A DNA stretch of 52,738 nucleotides from Shewanella saliphila (lineage in GTDB: Bacteria; Pseudomonadota; Gammaproteobacteria; Enterobacterales; Shewanellaceae). The notes under the pieces were generated by a model. The model did not search any database. It was not told the DNA's origin and saw only the letters and a program-made list of their open reading frames with translations. Below are positions 52,581 through 52,738 of the stretch, piece by piece. The translations under genes were made by a program, and so were the position numbers. Location of the stretch: the NCBI RefSeq assembly GCF_014648295.1, contig NZ_BMQV01000035.1:1-52738 (forward strand). The letters run 5' to 3'. Positions within the stretch are counted from its first letter, which is position 1, and each line of letters opens with the position of its first letter.

Positions 52581-52636
52581 TGCTAACAAATAAGGATAGG
52601 CCGCGCGAAGCTGCGTCCTTATCCCAAGTGTTGAAC
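52581..52636 (+). other. Possible attC-like recombination site after the orphan ORF
   Basis: TGCTAAC at 52581-52587 resembles an integron R'' box (ending AAC) and GTTGAAC at 52630-52636 fits the R' consensus GTTRRRY. Between them ATAAGGA (52590-52596) pairs with TCCTTAT (52616-52622), as L boxes would. The 56-base span is near the lower limit for attC. Against it, R'' departs from the consensus in its first two bases and pairs poorly with R'. No integrase is in the window. Confidence 0.35.
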
Positions 52637-52738
52637 AAGCCCGAACAGCTGAGAGTGACTCTTTATTATGTAAATATCAGCTCGAGAAAACGCGCTGTTT
52701 GATGTGATGGTTATCTGGCAACTTTTCTGTAGTCAGCA

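Noticed and set aside
1..52738. CRISPR arrays, tRNA or rRNA genes, toxin-antitoxin pairs, prophage
   Set aside because: No regularly spaced repeats, no tRNA cloverleaf with CCA-type end, no rRNA sequence and no phage structural gene were seen on either strand.

Overview
The window reads as a chromosomal segment of a marine gammaproteobacterium, most likely Shewanella or a close relative. The pointers are a lone NrfA nitrite reductase without nrfBCD partners, a TorF-type outer-membrane protein, a DUF3634 protein, the DUF523/DUF1722-phrB pair, and the moderately AT-rich composition. Species is not assigned. No tRNA, rRNA, CRISPR array, complete insertion sequence or prophage was seen.

Layout. 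1-122: 3' end of a group II intron (domains V and VI). 191-2212: chemoreceptor. 2357-9171 (minus): envelope/ribosome operon lptD-surA-pdxA-rsmA-apaG-apaH, with a strong hairpin between rsmA and apaG. 9316-12866 (plus): amgK-murU-djlA and a D-2-hydroxyacid dehydrogenase. 12979-16534 (minus): purT, an exported peroxiredoxin-like protein and an RhlE-type RNA helicase. 17007-22649 (plus): LysR regulator, TonB-dependent receptor with a Fur-box-like site, DUF4405 cytochrome-b-like protein, small membrane protein and DUF1566 lipoprotein, the most plausible little-described system here. 22885-26081: two divergent M24 metallopeptidases. 26172-31053: FKBP isomerase, DUF1294, DUF418, band-7, DUF4442 and DUF368 (PopT-type) membrane or lipid genes. 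31262-33669: DUF523/DUF1722 and photolyase. 33870-36546: nnrS-nrfA behind an NsrR-like site. 36760-43284: an eight-gene lipid operon (NTF2-like, SDR, COG2907 FAD protein, DUF1365, Cfa-like methyltransferase, DUF2878, chalcone-isomerase-like, DUF3833). 43349-44719: DUF3634 and TorF-like porin. 44850-49901: cupin-mmsA-omega-amino-acid transaminase divergent from puuC. 50052-51352: VanZ-like protein and SseA. 51353-52738: a gene-poor, repeat-rich stretch and one 106-residue orphan ORF with integron-cassette-like flanks.

How the genes work together. The lptD operon and amgK-murU serve outer-membrane assembly and peptidoglycan recycling. nnrS-nrfA makes an NO/nitrite-responsive ammonification unit. 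The lipid operon and photolyase resemble gene sets of the RpoE-ChrR singlet-oxygen response, in which a flavoprotein and a Cfa-like enzyme modify unsaturated fatty acids; no rpoE-chrR is in the window. The transaminase, MmsA and PuuC together fit polyamine to beta-alanine to acetyl-CoA catabolism. Functional statements rest on family recognition by eye; no database search was run.
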